Shown one piece after another: positions 5,115-9,148 of a stretch of DNA of 9,148 nucleotides. The notes under the pieces were generated by a model. That model did no database searches, was not told where the DNA came from, and was given only the letters and a program-made list of their open reading frames with translations. This stretch comes from JBHGBB01 sp041946755 (GTDB lineage: Bacteria; UBP4; UBA4092; JAOAEQ01). Every line of letters starts with the position of its first letter. Position 1 is the stretch's first letter. The stretch lies in contig JBHGBB010000164.1 in NCBI GenBank assembly GCA_041946755.1, positions 1-9,148 of the forward strand. Direction: 5' to 3'. Both the position numbers and the translations under genes were made by a program.

Positions 5115-6152
5115 ATGGTATCAAAATCAGGCTCGATAATATTAATCAGTCTTGGATTGTTCGGTTTAATCTCAGTCTATGGTATAGCGCAGACCGAACC
5201 GCCATCAGTTCCAACCGGATATCAATTAACCTATCAATTTCAATCCGGAGAAACGCTGAAATATAAAATCACCACCAAAGGAGCCGGGTCGATGAGTATT
5301 CGGGAATCGGATAAAAGCTATTATGGATTGATGACCGCGATATCGTTGCCGATTACCACCCAATCCCAGTCAATGGTAACCATGAATGTCCGGAGTGTAA
5401 CGCCTGAGGGAATAGCAGAAATCGAAACGAAAGTAGCCTCAATGAATTCTCGAGAGGAAATACTCGGGCATGCACTCATCGAAAAGTATACGAATGGGAT
5501 TTATGAATGCTATGCTGATGATGTACTGGAATTTACCTCGGTTACCACCAATAAACCGATCCCGTTTTTAATCAATCCGATAGCATATAAAATCGATAAT
5601 CGCGGTAAACAGTTTGCATTTGCTGAAATGAAATGGTTGAATCAATATACTCCAGACTTGGATGATGGATTATATTTCATGGATTTTAATGACATGGTAC
5701 TATTTGCAGAACCGGGATTGCCGGCATATCAGCTTCATCCCGGAGATAGCTGGGCTGCAACTACCGACCTCAAAATCCCGAAACTGAAAATTAAACCGAT
5801 TAAAGTAGTAATCGAATCCAGTTTATCGAGTATCGATACGGTAAACGGAAGCCCTTATGCGGTAATAGAGAACTTTTGGAATGTCGATATCTCCGACTGG
5901 AAATTTGATTTGCTGAAATTGAAAGAATTCGAAGATATCCTGCCGAATATTAAGTTAAAAAGAATGCAAGAAATGATAAGTGGTAAAAGCTATCATCTCC
6001 TGAATAAAGGAAAAGTAACTAAAGGGGAATATATCCAGAATTATATTATGGAACTTAGTGTCAAACCGCCGAAAATGTCGCAACATAGCGATTTTGAAGC
6101 CCTATTCACCATATATCTTGCGGATAATGTAACGATCGAATTAGTCGAATGA
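5115..6152 (+). CDS. Exported protein of unknown function (second paralog)
   Basis: A 345-residue Sec-exported protein. The signal peptide ends near VYGIA before Q26, the same pattern as the preceding protein. It aligns with that protein along most of its length: YQFQSGETLKYKITTKG (40-56), MDFND (189-193), HPGDSWAATTDLK (208-220), ISGKSYHLLNKGK (288-300) and KGEY (303-306). Identity between these anchors is low, so the duplication is old or the copies have diverged in role. The C terminus ends in beta-like NVTIELVE, without the Met-rich tail of its neighbour. No catalytic motif is visible. It probably acts in the periplasm or at the outer membrane. The ATG is preceded by AAGGA six bases upstream. 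The gap to the first paralog holds a weak terminator, so co-transcription is partial at best. A strong terminator follows 40 bases after the stop. Confidence 0.78.
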   Translation: MVSKSGSIILISLGLFGLISVYGIAQTEPPSVPTGYQLTYQFQSGETLKYKITTKGAGSMSIRESDKSYYGLMTAISLPITTQSQSMVTMNVRSVTPEGIAEIETKVASMNSREEILGHALIEKYTNGIYECYADDVLEFTSVTTNKPIPFLINPIAYKIDNRGKQFAFAEMKWLNQYTPDLDDGLYFMDFNDMVLFAEPGLPAYQLHPGDSWAATTDLKIPKLKIKPIKVVIESSLSSIDTVNGSPYAVIENFWNVDISDWKFDLLKLKEFEDILPNIKLKRMQEMISGKSYHLLNKGKVTKGEYIQNYIMELSVKPPKMSQHSDFEALFTIYLADNVTIELVE

Positions 6153-6190
6153 TAATAAATAGATGGACCAGCTTGCTGTAAGAGAAAAAT

Positions 6191-6222
6191 AAAATAGGCG
6201 AGGGGTTACCTCGCCTATTTTT
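6191..6222. terminator. Bidirectional rho-independent terminator
   Basis: A perfect 12-bp stem, AAATAGGCGAGG (6192-6203) with CCTCGCCTATTT (6209-6220), has a 5-base loop (GGTTA). A T-run follows on the plus strand, and on the minus strand T-rich sequence follows the stem (A-rich when read on plus, 6184-6194). It lies between two convergent genes, 40 bases from each stop, and can serve both. Its AGGCGA core resembles that of the terminator at 3816. Confidence 0.92.
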
Positions 6223-6261
6223 GCATCCTACCGGAAATAATCGCTCGTTTAATCTACCGGA

Positions 6262-8427
6262 TTATTTTATTCCTTTTTTAGTTAAAATTTCGAGCTTATT
6301 CTTATCTTTCGCTGATAAACTCCGCATCTCCTCCGCATCATGTACTACATGGGGAGTTAAAAATACTAACAGTTCGGTTTTTTCCAACGTTTTATCGGTA
6401 GACTTGAATGCGTTCCCGATAAGCGGTATATTGCCAAGAAGCGGAACTTTATTAATCGTTTCCGTCATATCATCTTTCATCAATCCGCCAATAATCACCG
6501 TTTCACCATCTTTAACCATAACTTCGGTACTCGCTTCCCGGTTGGCGATAACCGGTGCATCGAAATAAGTCGTCTGTTCGATTTTCGAGATAATCGGATG
6601 AACAGTCATACTGACATACCCATCCGGATTGATTTGCGGGGTAACGGTTAAAGTTATCCCAACATCCTGATAACTATAACTATTATATACCGACCCGGTG
6701 TCGGTTACTTGCCGGCTGGTTAAGAACGGAACTCGTTCCCCAACCTTAATGGTTGCGGCAGCATTATCACTGGTCAGAACCCGTGGAGTAGATAAAATAT
6801 TCAGTTTACTATCCTGCTGGAGCAGTTTAATTACCCCTTGAACATTTTTACTGGTGAACGTGTAATGTAATCCTTGCGAAATCGAGCCCAGATTAAATGC
6901 GGTTGAGGCAACACTTGTAACCCATTCTCCCATAACTTCGCCGGAAGGGAATATCTGCCATTCGGCCCCTAAATCCGCCTGATTATTCAGGGTTTTTTCC
7001 GCAACAATAACTTCAATCATCACCTGCGGCCGGGCATAATCGATCGACTCGACCATGGTCTTAATCCGGTCGAAATTCCGCGGTGAAGTAATGAATATCA
7101 GGGAATTAGTATCTTTATCGGCAACAATCCGAACCTGGCCAAGTAACGACCCGCCTTTAGCCTGCGCCGCAGATTGGGTCTGCACCGACCGGGCCATATT
7201 CGCAAAGAATCCGCCACCAGAAGTTTGGGTTTGCGTTCCTGACGACTGTAATAAACTGGTTAACGAGGTGGCTAAGGTCGAGGCATCACCATGTTTCAAA
7301 TGAATTACCAGGGTTCCTTCCGGTTCGGTTTCATCTTTATCCAGCTGATAGATTAATTTCTCAAGCACTGCCATATCGGCTGCCGGCGCAGAGACAATAA
7401 TCGAGTTGGTTCGGGTATCAACCGATATTTTAACTAACGCTCGGGCGCGTGCCATCGCCGCTTCAGTTGCTGTCGGTTGACTGGTCCCACTCGTTCCGGA
7501 AGATCCTGCCGTACCTCCGGTACTTCCCGGCCCACCACCCGGTCCCATAAACTGCCGGAAAAATCCGGGACCACCGCCGCCAGTAGCGCTGGTACCGGTA
7601 GTGGTATAGGTATCAGATTTAAATAAATCATTTAAAGTATTAGCCAAAGTTTGCGCATCGGCATTTGTTAAGGTAAATACCCGAATTTGAGTTACACTGG
7701 TTTGCGGTGCATCCAATTGTTTGATAATTTCAGCGAACCGGTGAACATTCGAGGCAATATCAGTTACAATTAAGGTATTACTTCGCGCATTAGCTGAAAG
7801 GTCGCCTCGTTTCGGCATTAGATTCGCTAAATCGCGTTTGAGTTCTGCAGCATCTGAATAAGATAAGGGGATAACTTGGGTGATTACATCATCGCCAACC
7901 TTGATTTTAGCCGGGTCGCTGCCGACCTGGACTTTAACTTCAGCCTGTTTTGCATTGTCTAGCGAAACAATTTTTAAGATATTACCGGTTAATATGGCTG
8001 TATATCCTTTCGCCGCTAATGCTGAATTTAATGCGGATAAGGCATCGTCTACCGTAACATTTTTTTCACTCAAGATGGTTATATCTCCGGTTACTTCCGA
8101 ATCTTTAACGATGGTATATCCGGTAATATTGCTGATATATCGTAATACCTGATCAAGACTCGCGCGGCTGAATCGTAATGATACTCGTTTCTCGGCTTCC
8201 GGGATTCCGTTCAGGATAGTAACCGTTCTCGTTGGCATGGTTTCTAGATTAGAGCGCTCATCACTTCCGCTCATATTCGGTACTATGGTATCCGAAGCCA
8301 CCACTAGCCCCGGTGGCGATTCGGTTACTCCGGGAGTAATGCTAGTACTTGCATCTTGTGCATACATGGGGCTTATGGATAAAAATAAGATAATCGAAAT
8401 ATATGCTCCTAGTTGATAATTTTTCAC
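6262..8427 (-). CDS. gspD: GspD-type outer-membrane secretin
   Basis: A 721-residue secretin, the ring-shaped outer-membrane channel of type II secretion. The signal peptide (1-23) ends in MYAQ. A low-complexity segment is followed by N0 (about 80-155), N1 (182-240), N2 (245-363), N3 (371-464) and the secretin beta-barrel domain (466-696). The last contains EVIVAE (472-477), IKVGERVPF (560-568) and VPLLGNIPLIGNAF (661-674). N2 carries a Gly-rich insert (about 273-325) and N3 a Ser/Gly/Gln-rich insert (395-428). The four N-domains, with no AMIN domain, favour GspD over PilQ. No C-terminal pilotin-binding S-domain is evident. Translation starts at a GTG overlapping the upstream stop by four bases (GTGA), with GGAGG (8435-8439) seven bases away, so the two genes are translationally coupled. 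It ends near the shared terminator at 6191-6222. The symbol reflects the family, since other machine genes lie outside the window. Confidence 0.93.
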   Translation of the reverse strand: MKNYQLGAYISIILFLSISPMYAQDASTSITPGVTESPPGLVVASDTIVPNMSGSDERSNLETMPTRTVTILNGIPEAEKRVSLRFSRASLDQVLRYISNITGYTIVKDSEVTGDITILSEKNVTVDDALSALNSALAAKGYTAILTGNILKIVSLDNAKQAEVKVQVGSDPAKIKVGDDVITQVIPLSYSDAAELKRDLANLMPKRGDLSANARSNTLIVTDIASNVHRFAEIIKQLDAPQTSVTQIRVFTLTNADAQTLANTLNDLFKSDTYTTTGTSATGGGGPGFFRQFMGPGGGPGSTGGTAGSSGTSGTSQPTATEAAMARARALVKISVDTRTNSIIVSAPAADMAVLEKLIYQLDKDETEPEGTLVIHLKHGDASTLATSLTSLLQSSGTQTQTSGGGFFANMARSVQTQSAAQAKGGSLLGQVRIVADKDTNSLIFITSPRNFDRIKTMVESIDYARPQVMIEVIVAEKTLNNQADLGAEWQIFPSGEVMGEWVTSVASTAFNLGSISQGLHYTFTSKNVQGVIKLLQQDSKLNILSTPRVLTSDNAAATIKVGERVPFLTSRQVTDTGSVYNSYSYQDVGITLTVTPQINPDGYVSMTVHPIISKIEQTTYFDAPVIANREASTEVMVKDGETVIIGGLMKDDMTETINKVPLLGNIPLIGNAFKSTDKTLEKTELLVFLTPHVVHDAEEMRSLSAKDKNKLEILTKKGIK

Positions 8428-8882
8428 TTTAACTCCTCCTCTTGTTGTTGTCGGCGTTTCCGTAACCGTTCTTCCAAACTGTCACCCGATGATGACAATG
8501 GAATAGCGGTTTCGCCTTTAGTAATAGTGGTATCCGAATCAGTAATATCTTCTGATACGGCTGATTCTTTATGCGATAGAGAACCGGTTCCCGGTATCGG
8601 GATTTGGTCCCCTATCTGAAAGGTTTTAATTTCTTTCTTCTTCTTAGCAATAACCTTATCGAAATCGATGGTAACGATGGAATAATCCAATAACTGATCA
8701 TTAGTTTTCAGATAATTCGACTCATTCGTTTCCAGATTTTCTACCGAAACCAGATATTGGGTTCCATCGAAAACAATACCGGTAATGCTGAGTTTCTGCG
8801 GTTCCACAACCGGTTCTGTTACCGGCATCGACGCTTGCATACTACTCCGCATATCCGGTGGGGTAAAGATATCTTTCTCGAC
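8424..8882 (-). CDS. GspC/PilP-like secretion or pilus assembly protein, N terminus lost
   Basis: This is the C-terminal 152 codons or so of a reading frame running in from the right edge. After VEKDIFTPPD come a Pro/Met-rich linker and a beta-rich domain (LSITGIVFDGTQYLVSVEN, then NYLKTNDQLLDYSIVTIDFDKV, then FQIGDQIPIPG). This is the pattern of the GspC homology region and of PilP: a short beta barrel ending with a 'K.GD.I' loop. An acidic, Ser/Thr-rich stretch and a charged helical tail (EERLRKRRQQQEEELK) follow. GspC/PilP proteins sit in the periplasm and dock on the N0 domain of the secretin. The secretin gene follows immediately with a GTGA overlap, matching gspC-gspD and pilP-pilQ order. 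The normal N-terminal membrane anchor is missing because the frame instead continues into DNA-ligase sequence. The true start is therefore not in this window. Confidence 0.7.
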   Translation of the reverse strand, partial: VEKDIFTPPDMRSSMQASMPVTEPVVEPQKLSITGIVFDGTQYLVSVENLETNESNYLKTNDQLLDYSIVTIDFDKVIAKKKKEIKTFQIGDQIPIPGTGSLSHKESAVSEDITDSDTTITKGETAIPLSSSGDSLEERLRKRRQQQEEELK

Positions 8883-9148
8883 AATATAATCGAAATTGTG
8901 GAGGGTTGCCTGTTTTACGATCACCCCACCGATCTCAACCGGTTCCAGGATGGCAAAGGGCGTCAATACGCCCGTCCGCCCAACGTTCACCCCGATATCG
9001 CGCATCTTTGTGGTCACCTCGCGCGCCGGGAATTTGAAAGCCGTGGCGCCGCGCGGATCCTTCCCGACAACTCCGAGGTCTGCCGCCAGGCGCAGATCGT
9101 TAATTTTGATCACCATACCATCCGTTTCGAAGGGGAGCGTATCGCGCA
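8883..9148 (-). pseudogene. ligA: NAD-dependent DNA ligase (LigA) internal fragment, fused in frame
   Basis: The frame is open to the window edge; upstream of the first ATG (9116) it still reads RDTLPFETDG. It then matches the middle of LigA: DGMVIKIND (adenylation motif IV, with its lysine), ATAFKFPAREVTT (motif V) and the start of the OB fold (VGRTGVLTPFAILEPVEIGG, then QATLHNFDYI). The rest of the ligase (remaining OB fold, zinc finger, HhH and BRCT, about 300 residues) is absent, as the sequence switches to the GspC/PilP-like protein near 8885. Two 60-base lines at 8941-9060 are about 62-67% G+C by my count, against about 45% at 8881-8940. The fragment cannot be an active ligase. It most likely belongs to a different, more G+C-rich genome joined here by misassembly. 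A real gene fusion or recombination event is less likely. The junction position is uncertain by about 20 bases. Confidence 0.8.

Noticed and set aside
8424..9116. A single intact gene starting at the ATG at 9116
   Set aside because: The frame is open to the window edge upstream of this ATG with continuing LigA sequence, and the ATG lies within ligase motif IV. It is an internal methionine, not a start.
1..9148. CRISPR array, insertion sequence, rRNA or tRNA genes
   Set aside because: No spaced direct repeats of CRISPR size, no transposase frames with terminal repeats and no rRNA-like or complete tRNA-like sequence were seen.

Overview
The window looks like a metagenomic or draft contig from an uncultivated diderm (Gram-negative-type) bacterium of moderate to low G+C. 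The diderm reading rests on an outer-membrane secretin of the type II secretion (GspD) type and on several Sec-exported proteins. Promoters are close to the sigma-70 consensus and Shine-Dalgarno sites are strong. No phylum can be assigned from this sequence alone.

Layout. Bases 1-28 are a perfect palindrome at the very edge. Bases 29-660 hold no convincing gene but contain tandem 8-mers, an extended -10 element and two inverted repeats. Bases 666-1259 carry a two-gene toxin-antitoxin module (AbrB/MazE-type antitoxin, RelE/ParE-type toxin) behind its own promoter. Convergent to it, on the minus strand (1285-2040), is a flavodoxin-fold, probable iron-sulfur flavoprotein. Bases 2142-3852 form a self-contained transcription unit: a consensus promoter, a 511-residue secreted protein with two related beta-rich modules and an Ig-like C-terminal domain, and a strong terminator. 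Bases 3938-6152 carry two tandem paralogous exported proteins of unknown function. They are separated by a weak terminator-like hairpin and closed by a strong bidirectional terminator (6191-6222). On the minus strand, reading in from the right edge, are a GspC/PilP-like pilus or secretion protein and a full-length GspD-type secretin, overlapping by 4 bases (GTGA).

The most notable oddity is at the right edge. The reading frame leading into the GspC/PilP-like protein begins as NAD-dependent DNA ligase (LigA: adenylation motifs IV and V and the start of the OB fold), and switches near base 8885 to the secretion protein. Base composition shifts over the same stretch. The simplest explanation is a chimeric join, probably an assembly artefact, at a short stretch where the two proteins read alike (DYI.EKDI). 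The secretion gene lacks its true N terminus here, and the ligase fragment should not be counted as a gene of this organism.

Together the window pairs part of a type II secretion-like machine with three Sec-exported proteins that could be envelope components or substrates. I see no clear new defence or mobile system. The most genuinely uncharacterised genes are the exported paralog pair and the two-module secreted protein.
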